Notes: a model not told the origin generated them from the sequence alone. Positions 19,490 through 29,643 are shown, counted from the first letter of the stretch. The stretch: 64,000 nt of DNA from Gammaproteobacteria bacterium (GCA_017302255.1 JAFLDV010000007.1:62001-126000), one strand, 5' to 3'. Numbers and translations are program-made.

Positions 19490-21595
19490 CTAACCTGCCT
19501 GACCCACCACACTCACAATCCGCACTTGTTTGTCGTCCGGAATTTCTTGGTAAGACAAAACTCTTAACCCTGGTATGGTGTATTTCACGAATCGTGCCAT
19601 AACTGAACGTAATATGCCGGAAGTCAATAAAACAGCTGGCTCGCCGGCCAACTCTTGCTGCGAAGCCGCGTCACGTAAGGATTGTTGGATACGTTCCGCC
19701 AAGCCCGGCTCAATACCGGAACCATCACTGCCAGCCGCTTGCATTGATTGATGCAACATTTGCTCGAGTTCTGGCGCAAAAGTCATCACTGGGATCTCTG
19801 CGACCGGCCCCGCGACTTCTTGCACAATCAAACGACGCAGCGCAATTCGGCATGATGCGGTTAGTACGTCAATATCCTGACTCCGAGCACCGTAATCAAC
19901 GAGCGTCTGCACAATGGTGCGCATATCGCGAATTGGCACCCCTTCGTGCAGAAGGTTTTGCAATACTTTCACCACAGAAGTTAGCGGCATGGTATCTGGA
20001 ACTAGAACTTCAACCAACTTAGGTGAAGATTTGGCCAACATATCCAATAAGTTCTGCACTTCTTCATGTCCCAACAAACTTGCGGCATGGTTAGTTAGAA
20101 TTTGGCTAAGATGTGTCGCAACAACAGTCGCAGCATCCACCACCGTGTATCCTAAAGTTTGTGCGTGATCGCGTTGATTTTTCGGGATCCAAATCGCATC
20201 TAACCCAAAGGCCGGATCCTTGGTTGGAATTCCTTTTAACTGGCCGAACACTTGGCCTGGGTTAATTGCCAATTCGTTATCATGACGAAGCTCAGACTGA
20301 CCACTAGTCACCCCCATTAACGCCACACGGTAAGTATTTGGTTCTAAATCTAAATTATCGCGAATGTGTACCGCTGGTACCAAAAAGCCAAGCTCTTGAG
20401 AGAGTTTCTTCCTGACGCCTTTAATCCGAGATAGCAACTCACCGCCCTGCGATTTATCTACTAACGGAATTAAGCGATACCCTACTTCCAGCCCAATGAC
20501 ATCCACTGGGTGCACATCATCCCAACTGATTTCTTTTTGTGGCGCGATTTCGCCACCAGCAGGCACTAGCTCAGCTTTGGACTTGCTTGGGTCACTACCT
20601 GCTTGGGTTTGTTGACGGTGAACATACCATGCGGCACCACCTAATAATGCTGCTAGGCTTAAGAAGGCAAAGTGTGGCATTCCCGGCACAATTCCCATAA
20701 TTCCCAGCAAAATTGCCGACATTGTCAGCACTTTTAAATTGCCCAACTGCCCAGTCATTTGCTCGCCCATGTTGGCGTCTTTATTTTGACGGGTCACAAT
20801 AATTGCAGTGCCGATCGACAATAACAAACCAGGAATTTGCGCAACCAAACCGTCACCGATGGTCAATAACGTATAAATTTCCATCGCCTCGCCAAAGGGT
20901 AAGTCATGCTGCAACATGCCGATAAACAAACCACCAATCAGGTTTATCGCCAAAATTATGAGACCTGCAACCGCATCACCTTTAACGAACTTGGTCGCAC
21001 CATCCATCGAACCGTAGAAATCGGCTTCAGAAGTAACTTCTTCACGACGTTTCCGAGCTTGGTCTTGGTCAATAAATCCTGAATTCAAATCAGCATCAAT
21101 TGCCATTTGTTTCCCGGGCATCGCATCCAAAGTAAAACGGGCCGAAACTTCCGCAATGCGGCCAGCACCTTTAGTAACAACCACAAAGTTGATAACGATT
21201 AAAATCATGAAAACAACGATACCGACCGCGTAGTTTCCGCCAATAACCACATGACCGAACGCCTCGATGACTGCACCTGCGGCATCTGGCCCATTATGAC
21301 CTTCGAGTAAGACCACCCGAGTACTAGCGACGTTTAATGCTAAGCGTAAAATCGTCGCGACTAATAACACTGAAGGGAAAATGGCAAATTCTAACGGCTT
21401 TCTGACATAGATAGTGACCAGAAGCACCACCAACGCCAGCGCGATATTGAAGGAAAACAGAATGTCCAACAGCAAAGGCGGCATCGGTAATACCACCATG
21501 GCCAATGCCGCCATAATCAATAACGGTGTCCCCAGCCCTTTTGCATGCACTAAGTGACGACGGTCGAATCGGTTGAGAAATAATGGCAGCTGCAT
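19490..21595 (-). CDS. flhA: FlhA, flagellar export gate protein
   Basis: 701 residues with about eight membrane helices in the first 330 residues, the FHIPEP-family cytoplasmic loop (DADLNSGFIDQDQARKRR), and a cytoplasmic export-gate domain. It handles export substrates and chaperones at the base of the flagellum. A sigma54-type promoter lies 39 bp upstream, so flhA probably leads the transcript that continues to the DUF2802 gene. Confidence 0.96.
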   Translation of the reverse strand: MQLPLFLNRFDRRHLVHAKGLGTPLLIMAALAMVVLPMPPLLLDILFSFNIALALVVLLVTIYVRKPLEFAIFPSVLLVATILRLALNVASTRVVLLEGHNGPDAAGAVIEAFGHVVIGGNYAVGIVVFMILIVINFVVVTKGAGRIAEVSARFTLDAMPGKQMAIDADLNSGFIDQDQARKRREEVTSEADFYGSMDGATKFVKGDAVAGLIILAINLIGGLFIGMLQHDLPFGEAMEIYTLLTIGDGLVAQIPGLLLSIGTAIIVTRQNKDANMGEQMTGQLGNLKVLTMSAILLGIMGIVPGMPHFAFLSLAALLGGAAWYVHRQQTQAGSDPSKSKAELVPAGGEIAPQKEISWDDVHPVDVIGLEVGYRLIPLVDKSQGGELLSRIKGVRKKLSQELGFLVPAVHIRDNLDLEPNTYRVALMGVTSGQSELRHDNELAINPGQVFGQLKGIPTKDPAFGLDAIWIPKNQRDHAQTLGYTVVDAATVVATHLSQILTNHAASLLGHEEVQNLLDMLAKSSPKLVEVLVPDTMPLTSVVKVLQNLLHEGVPIRDMRTIVQTLVDYGARSQDIDVLTASCRIALRRLIVQEVAGPVAEIPVMTFAPELEQMLHQSMQAAGSDGSGIEPGLAERIQQSLRDAASQQELAGEPAVLLTSGILRSVMARFVKYTIPGLRVLSYQEIPDDKQVRIVSVVGQAG

Positions 21596-21633
21596 AACAA
21601 TTCCGACGGAAAATTGACTTCTAGCAGTGCTAA

Positions 21634-21649
21634 GGCAATATCCGTTCCA
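21634..21649 (-). promoter_or_regulatory. Sigma54-type promoter before flhA
   Basis: On the minus strand: TGGAACGGATATTGCC. GG and GC are exactly ten bases apart, as sigma54 needs, and only the fourth core base of TGGCACG differs. It is probably activated by FlrA or FlrC. Confidence 0.75.
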
Positions 21650-21687
21650 GCTTTCACAACATTACTGCCTTTTTTTTGCAGCGACGT

Positions 21688-22818
21688 TTAATGACGGAAT
21701 CCTTCTGGGATCGGCAGATCTTTGGCAAGTGGTTTTGGCTTACTGCCACGGCCACGTTTGTAGACTTTTAATTGATAAACATAAGCAAGCACTTGTGCGA
21801 CAGCAGCAAATAATTGCTCCGGAATTGGGCTATCAATCTCGGTAGTGTAGTAAATGGAACGAGCCAATGCTGGCGATTGGATAATAGGAACCTTGTGCGA
21901 TTCAGCAATTTGTCGAATATAAAACGCCATCTGATCGACGCCTTTGGCAACCACAACCGGCGCACGATTACGACCTTGCTCATACTTGAGTGCTACCGAG
22001 TAATGCGTCGGGTTAGTGACGATAACATCAGCCTGCGGAACCTCTTGCATCATCCGACGACGAGAGATTTGAATTTGCATGCCGCGGATCCGGCTTTTGA
22101 TTTCTGGATTACCTTCCGAGTTTTTGTATTCGTCTTTGACTTCTTGCTTAGTCATCTTCATTTGATTGTGATGACTCCACTTTTGGTAAGGTGCGTCAAT
22201 AGCGGCAATCAATAAGGTGCTGGCACACAAGCCAAAAAACATCCATCCTAACAGATACATAGCGCTGATGATGTCATCAGGACTACTCATCAAACTCAGC
22301 GCCATAATGTCATCAAAGAATATTTTCAATAGAATGTACGCGCCACCGCCGACCACTAGTACTTTCAAAATACTCTTGATCAGTTCAACCAACGACTGCA
22401 CACCAAACATGCGTTTGATGCCAGCCATCGGATCCAGTTTGCTAATACGGAAACTCGCGCCGTACCAAGTGAAGTTATAACCGCCTAAAAGGGTATTACC
22501 AACAATCCCAGCAATAACGATAACTCCAATCATTTTCATAAACGGCGGCATGACTTCATTCACCGCAGTGCCGAGGCCGTTAAACATTTGATACGGATCT
22601 TGGATGTCTTTTAAGTTTAAGCTGAATAGGCGCCGACAAACGGTCAGAGTTGCGTGCGCGAGCTGTGAACCAAACACTAACAGCGCCAAGCTACTGCCCA
22701 TCAAGACAAAAGCTGTGGCGAGATCACGGGATCTGGCAATATTACCCTTCTCTGCCGCCTGTTCGAGTTTCTTCCCCGTGGGGTCTTCGGTCTTTTCCAT
22801 ATCACTGTCAGCGGACAT
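21688..22818 (-). CDS. flhB: FlhB, export substrate-specificity switch
   Basis: 376 residues with four membrane helices and a cytoplasmic domain with the self-cleaving NPTH motif (VTNPTHYSVALKY) near residue 270. Cleavage at N-P shifts export from hook to filament subunits together with FliK. ATG at 22818 has GGAGG six bases upstream; a TTG one codon earlier is less likely. It follows fliR by 12 bp. Confidence 0.96.
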   Translation of the reverse strand: MSADSDMEKTEDPTGKKLEQAAEKGNIARSRDLATAFVLMGSSLALLVFGSQLAHATLTVCRRLFSLNLKDIQDPYQMFNGLGTAVNEVMPPFMKMIGVIVIAGIVGNTLLGGYNFTWYGASFRISKLDPMAGIKRMFGVQSLVELIKSILKVLVVGGGAYILLKIFFDDIMALSLMSSPDDIISAMYLLGWMFFGLCASTLLIAAIDAPYQKWSHHNQMKMTKQEVKDEYKNSEGNPEIKSRIRGMQIQISRRRMMQEVPQADVIVTNPTHYSVALKYEQGRNRAPVVVAKGVDQMAFYIRQIAESHKVPIIQSPALARSIYYTTEIDSPIPEQLFAAVAQVLAYVYQLKVYKRGRGSKPKPLAKDLPIPEGFRH

Positions 22819-22830
22819 CAAGCACCTCCG

Positions 22831-23604
22831 TTAACAGCCAATCATGCGGCAGGTATACTCGATACCATGCTGCCATTGCAGATTAAAATGAAAAACAAAG
22901 GTGTTCATAGTCAGCCAGAGAATGATCAGGCCCGCCACCATTGTCACCGGGAAACCGATTGAGAATACGTTGAGCTGCGGTGCTGCGCGAGTCATCACGC
23001 CAAAGGCTAGGTTGACCAGCAACATCGCCGTCACTGGCGCTAGCACTATTGCCAACGAAGTCGCAAAGATCCAACCACCAAATTCGATAATGGTCCAATA
23101 ATTCGAGACATCAAACCACGTACCATCGATTGGCAGTGAATGAAAACTAAACACCACCATTTGGAACATCACTAAATGGCCGTCATACACCCAAAACAGC
23201 AATGTCGCTAAAATCAAATAGAATTGACCAATGGTTGGCACGTTGATGCCGCTCGCCGGATCAACTAACGAAGCAAACGCCAAACCAGTTTGCGTCGCCA
23301 AAATTTGTCCTGCCTGGATAAATGTATTGATGAACATTAGGGAAATAAAGCCCATCGCCATCCCAATCATGATTTGTTGCATCACCAACATCACGACATT
23401 AAAGGACATCAAATCGATATTTTTGCTCGGCGGGATCACCGGCATGATCAATAAAGTAAAAAACACAGTGAGGCCCATTTTCACCCGCACTGGTACCGTC
23501 TTAGCACCAACACCGGCCATCAACGCGAACATTGCTGCAATACGGCTAAGCGGCAATAACATGTCCGCGATAGCCTGCATCAGCGTTGATAGTGGGAATT
23601 CCAT
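22831..23604 (-). CDS. fliR: FliR, flagellar export gate
   Basis: 257 residues, strongly hydrophobic, about six membrane segments, with PVRVKMGLTVFFT and the GEILATQ-like QAGQILATQTGLAFA loop. It forms the export pore with FliP and FliQ. ATG at 23604 directly follows the fliQ stop. The N-terminus (MEFPLSTLMQAIADM) is typical. Confidence 0.96.
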   Translation of the reverse strand: MEFPLSTLMQAIADMLLPLSRIAAMFALMAGVGAKTVPVRVKMGLTVFFTLLIMPVIPPSKNIDLMSFNVVMLVMQQIMIGMAMGFISLMFINTFIQAGQILATQTGLAFASLVDPASGINVPTIGQFYLILATLLFWVYDGHLVMFQMVVFSFHSLPIDGTWFDVSNYWTIIEFGGWIFATSLAIVLAPVTAMLLVNLAFGVMTRAAPQLNVFSIGFPVTMVAGLIILWLTMNTFVFHFNLQWQHGIEYTCRMIGC

Positions 23605-23874
23605 TTAGCTTACCACCGTTGGAATGCTTAAAAATAGCGCGGTGGTATATTCCATCAGCGTTTGCGTCATCCAGTGGCCGCCATACATCAGCGCCAACAA
23701 AGTGACAATTAAGCGTGGTAAAAAGCTTAGGGTCTGCTCGTTAATTGAAGTTGCGGCTTGGAAGATCGACACCACTAAACCAACCAGTAAACTCGGCAAC
23801 ACTATGGCGCAAACCATCAGAATAACTAAATAAAGCGCATCGTTAAGCACATCGACAAATACTTCAGGAGTCAT
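23605..23874 (-). CDS. fliQ: FliQ, flagellar export gate
   Basis: 89 residues, two membrane helices, opening MTPEVFVDVLNDALYLV and with the conserved FQAATSINEQTLSFLPR loop. Normal family length. It sits between fliP and fliR with gaps of a base or two. Confidence 0.97.
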   Translation of the reverse strand: MTPEVFVDVLNDALYLVILMVCAIVLPSLLVGLVVSIFQAATSINEQTLSFLPRLIVTLLALMYGGHWMTQTLMEYTTALFLSIPTVVS

Positions 23875-23875
23875 G

Positions 23876-24619
23876 TTAAGTCCCTATGCCGTAGCTGTTA
23901 GCCAAAGTTCCCATCACCAATAACCAACCATCAACCAACACAAACATCATCAGTTTAAATGGCAGTGAGACAATCATCGGCGACAGCATCATCATCCCCA
24001 TCGCCATCAACACGCTGGCGACCACTAAATCTATGATCAAAAACGGAATGAAAATCATAAAACCAATTTGGAAGGCGGTTTTCAGCTCGCTAGTGACAAA
24101 AGCTGGGATCACAATAGTGATTGGGTAGTCGGCATTTGATGCAACCGCTGGATGCCCCGCAATTTCAGCAAAGGTTTCTAAATCTTTCACCCGAGTTTGC
24201 TGCAACATAAAAGCTTTCATCGGCTTGATTGCAGCATCGAATGCCTGCAAGGAAGTCATTTCTTCTTTTAAGTATGGTTGCAATGCTTGGTCGTTAATTT
24301 GCTTAAAGGTCGGCGCCATGATGAAAAAGGTCAGGAACAAGGCGATCCCTGTTAATACTTGGTTCGATGGACTTTGCATCAAGCCCATGGCTTGACGCAG
24401 GATCGCCAAGACAATAATGATGCGGGTGAAACTGGTCATCATGATGAGCATCGCTGGAATAAAACTCAGCGCCGTCATCATGGCGAGGACTTGCAGGGTT
24501 ACGCTATATTCCTGACTACCATCTGGATTGGTGGTGATTTGTAATGCCGACATCGCACTGTTGTCAGCAAACACTGCTGGACTTAGTACCGCCAGCAGTA
24601 GCAAAAAGATTCGAAGCAT
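23876..24619 (-). CDS. fliP: FliP, flagellar export gate
   Basis: 247 residues with a cleavable signal peptide (about 1-18), four membrane helices and the conserved [20 protein letters not shown] segment. FliP pentamers form the core of the export gate, assembled with help from FliO. It lies 9 bp after fliO. Confidence 0.97.
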   Translation of the reverse strand: MLRIFLLLLAVLSPAVFADNSAMSALQITTNPDGSQEYSVTLQVLAMMTALSFIPAMLIMMTSFTRIIIVLAILRQAMGLMQSPSNQVLTGIALFLTFFIMAPTFKQINDQALQPYLKEEMTSLQAFDAAIKPMKAFMLQQTRVKDLETFAEIAGHPAVASNADYPITIVIPAFVTSELKTAFQIGFMIFIPFLIIDLVVASVLMAMGMMMLSPMIVSLPFKLMMFVLVDGWLLVMGTLANSYGIGT

Positions 24620-24628
24620 GATTTTGGG

Positions 24629-25057
24629 CTATTTTTTCAGGAACGACTGTAACTGCGTATGAAAATCTAATGCCAACTTTTCTTCAGGGAGGGGATTTTC
24701 TAATTCGAACAGGAAATTAACGCTATGCGCAGTGACGCCAATCACGCGTTGTTTTCCTTGTATTTCAATAACTAACAGCTTTTCTCGCGGCCCCAAACTT
24801 AGGGTGCTAATTATTTTAAAATGCTTGGAACCCGGCATTTTTAACTGCATTTTTTTATACAAAAATGCCAGTAGAATCACTAAACCAACGACCAGCGCCA
24901 AAGAAATGACAAGCTGACTAAGGCCCGGTAAGTTCGCCGGCGTTTTGACAGCTTCCTTTGCCACCTCTTTAACCGCAGCACTAGCCGCTGGGGTCTGGGC
25001 ATCTTGCGCCAAGACCTCAGTGGTTAATAGACATAGGCAAAGTAGCAAATTTCGCAT
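24629..25057 (-). CDS. fliO: FliO, assembly factor for the export gate
   Basis: 142 residues: a signal-like N-terminus (to about 18), an Ala/Thr-rich stretch, one membrane helix (about 48-68, LVISLALVVGLVILLAFLY), then the cytoplasmic FliO domain (LGPREKLLVIEIQGK). It helps FliP assemble. The start overlaps the fliN stop as TAATG. Confidence 0.93.
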   Translation of the reverse strand: MRNLLLCLCLLTTEVLAQDAQTPAASAAVKEVAKEAVKTPANLPGLSQLVISLALVVGLVILLAFLYKKMQLKMPGSKHFKIISTLSLGPREKLLVIEIQGKQRVIGVTAHSVNFLFELENPLPEEKLALDFHTQLQSFLKK

Positions 25058-25440
25058 TAACGTAGCTTCTTGATCCGTTCGATTTGACTAATAACGTCAG
25101 TTAATCGAATACCGAATTTATCGTTGACCACAACCACTTCACCATGTGCAATCAAGGTACCGTTTACCAGCACGTCTAGTGGCTCACCAGCCACCCGTTC
25201 TAGTTCTACCACCGAACCTTGGTTCAGTTGCAATAAGTTGCGGATACTGATTTTAGAACGACCGACTTCCATCGAAATGGTTACTGGGATATCTAAGATG
25301 GTATCGAGTTTGCGCTTTTCATCAGCAGTGATCGGCGCTTTTTCATCGTGTAGCTCTTCAAGCTCGACCGCCTCAGCACCACCTTCAGCTTCCGCTAACG
25401 CGGCAGCCCATTCGTCCATCGTATCTTTATCGTCTGCCAT
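25057..25440 (-). CDS. fliN: FliN, flagellar switch protein
   Basis: 127 residues with an acidic, Glu-rich N-terminal tail and a C-terminal SpoA domain (IPVTISMEVGRSKISIRNLLQL). With FliG and FliM it forms the C-ring that responds to CheY-P. ATG at 25440 overlaps the fliM stop as TAATG; a second ATG two codons earlier (25446) is also possible. Confidence 0.95.
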   Translation of the reverse strand: MADDKDTMDEWAAALAEAEGGAEAVELEELHDEKAPITADEKRKLDTILDIPVTISMEVGRSKISIRNLLQLNQGSVVELERVAGEPLDVLVNGTLIAHGEVVVVNDKFGIRLTDVISQIERIKKLR

Positions 25441-26534
25441 TACCATCTTTCCTCAGAACGTTCTGACAAAATTAAATCGGCTTCCAGTTCACTGATATCT
25501 GCATCGCTGTCGAGGCGGCGACCGCCTTTGGTAAAGACATGCAGTTCAGACTTCACGGACTCCGGCCGTTTGATTTTCTCAACAATTTTCAGTGCCACAT
25601 TATCGCGAGATTTACCCATTTTGGCGCGATATGTCGGCAAATCTTCAATTAACACCGTGATAGTTTCTGGAATTTCCACAGGAATGATATCACCGGCTTT
25701 TAAATTCATTACTTGCTCGAGGGTCAATTCCACATCCATCATTTTGGTGGTCAAATTGACTTTAACGTCCATGATTTCATCACGTAACGCTTTACTCCAG
25801 CGCAAGTCGGTATCTTCTTTATCACTTTGCACACCCGCATCCAAGAGTTCGCGGATGGGTTCGAGCATTGAATACGGCAGAGCCACGTGGAAATCGCCGC
25901 CACCGCCGTCTAGTTCAATATGGAATGAACTGATAACCACGACTTCGGTTGGACTCACGATGTTTGCCATCGCCGGGTTTACTTCCGAATCCAAATATTC
26001 AAAGGAGACGTCCATAACCGGTGCCCATGCTTCTTTGTAGTCTTCGAAGATGAGCTTCAATAACATTTGGATAATTCGACGTTCGGTTGGCGTAAATTCA
26101 CGGCCTTCGATCTTGGCGTGATAACGCCCATCACCACCAAAGAAGTTATCTACCAAAATAAACACTAATCGTGCTTCCATGGTGATAAGCCCAGTACCTT
26201 TGAGCGGACGGAACCTAACCATGTTCAAACTTGTCGGGACGAATAATGTATGAACATACTCGCCAAACTTAATCATTTGCACGCCGTTGATTGATACTTC
26301 CGCGGTACGTCGCATCATGTTAAATAAACTGATGCGCATATGCCGAGCGAAACGTTCGTTCACCATCTCCAGCGTTGGCATCCGCCCCCGGACGATGCGG
26401 TCCTGCGAAGAAAAGTCGTACTCTAGCGCCGATCGCCCACCGGGACCGGAACCTTCGTCAACCTCTTCTTCTTCAACGTCATCGACACCATGTAAGAGCG
26501 CATCAATTTCGTCCTGGGACAGTAAATCACTCAA
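25440..26534 (-). CDS. fliM: FliM, flagellar switch protein
   Basis: 364 residues. The N-terminal CheY-P-binding peptide LLSQDEIDALLHG is intact, followed by the middle domain with the GGxG loop that meets FliG, and a C-terminal SpoA domain. The start is TTG at 26534; the peptide requires this start, and GAGGG lies about nine bases upstream. Confidence 0.96.
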   Translation of the reverse strand: MSDLLSQDEIDALLHGVDDVEEEEVDEGSGPGGRSALEYDFSSQDRIVRGRMPTLEMVNERFARHMRISLFNMMRRTAEVSINGVQMIKFGEYVHTLFVPTSLNMVRFRPLKGTGLITMEARLVFILVDNFFGGDGRYHAKIEGREFTPTERRIIQMLLKLIFEDYKEAWAPVMDVSFEYLDSEVNPAMANIVSPTEVVVISSFHIELDGGGGDFHVALPYSMLEPIRELLDAGVQSDKEDTDLRWSKALRDEIMDVKVNLTTKMMDVELTLEQVMNLKAGDIIPVEIPETITVLIEDLPTYRAKMGKSRDNVALKIVEKIKRPESVKSELHVFTKGGRRLDSDADISELEADLILSERSEERW

Positions 26535-26554
26535 TATCTAACCCTCAACACTGG

Positions 26555-27121
26555 TTATTGCATGACAAAGCCAGTAAACAAAATCTCTTCAACTACTTTG
26601 GTGCTAGCAACGCCAACCAAAGCATCTTGAACATCTTTTAACGCCGCAGCCTTCAGAGTTTCTTTGCCTGCTGCTGTAACTAAGTCATCAGCATTGGCTT
26701 TACTGAAAGTACGTAACATCGTGCTCTCGATCAGCGGAATATGCTGCTTTGCCAGCTCTTCGTTATTCTGACCACGAACCAGTAGCTGCGCTTTGATTTG
26801 CACTAACCGTTCACGCGATGCACCTGGCACATTAAATACAAACGGACGCGGCATCCCTACGTAGAGTGCAGTGCCGACTGTCGGATCTGCTTCTGAACCT
26901 GCAGCATCTGCCGGTTTGCCATCAGCTGTCGCCGCTGCATCACCAGCAGCCGGTGCAGCACCGTCAGCAGTTGCAGCCGGAGGCGGCTCTTCTCCACCCA
27001 TCATAAAAAATGCCGCACCACCGCCGCCCAACAACAAAACAGCGACCGCAGCACCAATGATGATCATTTTCTTTTTCTTGCCACCGCCATCAGCGATTTC
27101 TAGATCTTTTTCGCCAGCCAT
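26555..27121 (-). CDS. fliL: FliL, stator-associated membrane protein
   Basis: 188 residues with one membrane helix (about 20-40, IIIGAAVAVLLLGGGGAAFFM), an Ala/Gly/Asp-rich linker (about 47-80) and a periplasmic FliL domain. FliL rings around stators support torque. It is 123 bp from fliK, a gap that may hold a promoter, though none is clear. Confidence 0.94.
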   Translation of the reverse strand: MAGEKDLEIADGGGKKKKMIIIGAAVAVLLLGGGGAAFFMMGGEEPPPAATADGAAPAAGDAAATADGKPADAAGSEADPTVGTALYVGMPRPFVFNVPGASRERLVQIKAQLLVRGQNNEELAKQHIPLIESTMLRTFSKANADDLVTAAGKETLKAAALKDVQDALVGVASTKVVEEILFTGFVMQ

Positions 27122-27234
27122 AACTACTCCCGTGTTGAGCTTTTTCTTATTATTTACCGCAGCTCGCTACAAACGCAATCAACAATCCACTAAACAGTTG
27201 ATTTAATACTAGCATCAATCTCGTTTCGACATAG

Positions 27235-27254
27235 TTATGCGTAGTTATGCGTAA
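27235..27254. repeat. 10-bp tandem duplication over the fliK stop
   Basis: The 10-mer GTTATGCGTA occurs twice in a row on the plus strand, with one copy covering the fliK stop codon (TAA on the minus strand) and the other just after it. It looks like a small slippage duplication and gives a second copy of the stop context. Confidence 0.6.
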
Positions 27255-29458
27255 TAATCAACCATTCTGTCGCTTTGTTTCTTCACGGTTGCAACATGTG
27301 CAAGCTCGACTTCGCTATTGGTATTGGCTGCATAACCACGATGGCCGGATTTCTCCTCACTGCCACTGCGGCGATCATTAGCCTGACGCTGCTCAACTTG
27401 CCCTTCTGTCAATTGAAAACCTTGCTGCTGCAGCAGATCTTTTAGTTTTGGCATTTGTTGCTCAAGTAACTCTTTGGCATTGCTTTGCTGCACAACAAAT
27501 TGCACCGACAACTGTTCTTGTTGCAAATTGACCTTAATTTGGACTGTGCCTAAATCCTCTGGGGTAATTTTGACTTCAGCACTTTGGATCTTATTGTTCA
27601 GTTGATACATCAACCGATCTTTTAACTGGGTTGCCGCATTTGGCTCTAACAAGCTTAAATTCGCCGTTAATGTTTCCAGTTTTTCTGTTTGTAGTGCCGC
27701 GACCTGCGAAGACGCTTGTGCGCTGTGACTCATAGCACTTACAGGCGCTGCCGCAGGACTTTGCAACAATGCTGCATGTTCCACTTTTTGTGCGGCAACA
27801 GGAATGCTCACTGCAGGTTCAAGCATGGTTGTCACGGTCCGAACCGTTTCAAGGTTGGCCTCTGCAGGCTCAGTTAGTTGTTCAGCTGCTTGTGCAGAAG
27901 CTGTTTGCCCGGTGAACTGCTGATTTTGTTGCTTCTGATGTTCGGCAAAACTTTTATTACTCTCGGAACCTGCTGTGCTCACGCTTAAGCCCGCACTAGA
28001 ACTGACAGTTTGCGTACCTGGTTCAACTTCGTTATTCAGAGCGGCAAGCTGATTCGCATTGATTGGACTTGCGGATCCTTCAGCATGACGTTGCACCTGC
28101 TCGGCGCCTGTTGTGGTTTGTGGTTGCTGATTCAAACTTGATTGATTGGTTGACGCATTGCTTAGCGTAGGTTTCGCTGCATCATCGCCGCCCTTTTTCA
28201 CTTCGACATTTTTTTGTTGACCGCCGAGCTGCTCAGTCTTTACCACCAAACTCTCAGCCGTGTCGTCGAGCGGCTTATCATTTTGCGTTAGCGCAGCAAC
28301 ATCAATTGCCTTGGCATTTACCTTCGAGTCCAGAGGGGCGTCTTTGCTTGCTTTAGTCTCAGCATCAATTGTGCCTTTTGTTGCAGCTTGGCTCGAATTG
28401 CTATTTACAGTGCTATTTGCAATACCAGCGCTTTGCGAAAGCAGAGTTTGTTGAGCGTTATCACTAGTTTCGCTATCAGCTTGCAAAGCTGTATTTGCCA
28501 CGGAAGTGTTGGCAGCATCGCCCGCAACTAACTTGGCAATCTGATCTTGAGTCGATTTGTTCGTAGTTGCTTTGCTCGTGTTTGCTAAGTGCTGTGCAGC
28601 ATCTTGGCCATCGGCTTGCGCATTAGTTTGCTGGGTATTGGCCAGCTGCGAATTGGCCAGCTGCGAATTAGCAAGCTGGGCATTGTTCGACTTTGCCGCG
28701 CCAGCATCTTTACTATTCTCCGCGTTTACCAGGGTAACGTCGGCAGTTGCTGTAGCCTGAACTTTTTGCGAAGTCATCACTTCGTCGGCTGGCAGCTCAA
28801 TAAACGACAGCTTTTGATTGTCAATTGTTTGACTTTCCGCTTTCAGCGCGCCTTTGCCGCTAGGCACTGCAACTTCATTTGGCGCCGCGGCTTGGGGTTG
28901 TTCGTTAAGCTTGGTTTTAGCAATTTCTGGTAATACAAAGTCTTCGAGCTGCTCTGAAGTTACTAAAGGTGGCATTGAATTACTTTCAGTGGCTTGTTTG
29001 CCGGCGCCTTTAGTATTCGCTAAGTCTTTGGCCGACTCTTTTGCCAACTCTTCGGCCAACTCTTTGGCCAACAATGCAGCCCCCACTTCGTCGATACTGG
29101 CGTCAGATTTAATAGCCACTGGATTTTTCTCAACAGCAACTTCATAAGAGCGAGCATTAGCAATTAATTGCAGTAACGCGGCTTGCTCAGCTTCTGCGGT
29201 TAACTCGGTATCCTCGTCGGCTTGTTCTGTTGAACTTGCGCTGGCAGCGGCAAGTTCCTGCCGAGTAACAGGTGTGGTTGGTAGTGGCTCGATAACTTGA
29301 CCTAGCTCGGTGCCATCGGCGACCGCCAACTCATCTTGCAACACTTGCTCGAAATCACGATCTACCGGATCATCACCCCATAATGGCTGGCGATCAGCAT
29401 TGCCTTTAGGGCTAATCACTTCGGATACGTTTAGATCCAACGATAGATTCAAGTTCAT
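27245..29458 (-). CDS. fliK: FliK, hook-length control protein with in-frame tandem repeats
   Basis: 737 residues, long for the family. The C-terminal Flg_hook domain (about 625-700, VKITPEDLGTVQIKV) acts on FlhB to stop hook growth. The long N-terminal part is Ala/Gln/Ser-rich, probably extended, and serves as the ruler. It contains four 12-bp and four 15-bp tandem units (listed separately), all in frame. Known in the family: ruler length tracks hook length. The ATG at 29458 starts the conserved-looking N-terminus. Confidence 0.93.
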   Translation of the reverse strand: MNLNLSLDLNVSEVISPKGNADRQPLWGDDPVDRDFEQVLQDELAVADGTELGQVIEPLPTTPVTRQELAAASASSTEQADEDTELTAEAEQAALLQLIANARSYEVAVEKNPVAIKSDASIDEVGAALLAKELAEELAKESAKDLANTKGAGKQATESNSMPPLVTSEQLEDFVLPEIAKTKLNEQPQAAAPNEVAVPSGKGALKAESQTIDNQKLSFIELPADEVMTSQKVQATATADVTLVNAENSKDAGAAKSNNAQLANSQLANSQLANTQQTNAQADGQDAAQHLANTSKATTNKSTQDQIAKLVAGDAANTSVANTALQADSETSDNAQQTLLSQSAGIANSTVNSNSSQAATKGTIDAETKASKDAPLDSKVNAKAIDVAALTQNDKPLDDTAESLVVKTEQLGGQQKNVEVKKGGDDAAKPTLSNASTNQSSLNQQPQTTTGAEQVQRHAEGSASPINANQLAALNNEVEPGTQTVSSSAGLSVSTAGSESNKSFAEHQKQQNQQFTGQTASAQAAEQLTEPAEANLETVRTVTTMLEPAVSIPVAAQKVEHAALLQSPAAAPVSAMSHSAQASSQVAALQTEKLETLTANLSLLEPNAATQLKDRLMYQLNNKIQSAEVKITPEDLGTVQIKVNLQQEQLSVQFVVQQSNAKELLEQQMPKLKDLLQQQGFQLTEGQVEQRQANDRRSGSEEKSGHRGYAANTNSEVELAHVATVKKQSDRMVDYYA
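28631..28690 (-). repeat. 15-bp tandem repeat in fliK
   Basis: Four adjacent 15-bp units, the last degenerate, encode repeats of Gln-Leu-Ala-Asn-Ser. Being a multiple of three, unit gain or loss keeps the frame. Confidence 0.85.
29025..29072 (-). repeat. 12-bp tandem repeat in fliK
   Basis: Four adjacent 12-bp units of the form TCTTTGGCCAAC (plus strand) encode Leu-Ala-Lys/Glu-Glu/Ser type repeats. They are in frame. Confidence 0.85.
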
Positions 29459-29643
29459 GGTGACTCCGATTTTAATTCACAGGCAGCAATCGCCATTTTT
29501 TTGGCCGCTGTTTCTGTGTTGCTCGAAAAACTAGTTAAAAGTTATTCAATAATTAGGCCAACAATACCAATCTGATAAAATCCCTGAAAAGCACATCAGC
29601 TTTAATGACTCACCGAGTACTCATCGAGCCATCATGCGCTTAA

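Noticed and set aside
27989..29147. Plus-strand frames opposite fliK
   Set aside because: Low-complexity complement of the Ala/Gln-rich ruler; no coding signs.
29459..29643. Possible sigma54 site (TGGCCTAATTATTGAA, minus strand) before fliK
   Set aside because: The -12 GC is replaced by GA and the -24 box is poor; too weak to list.
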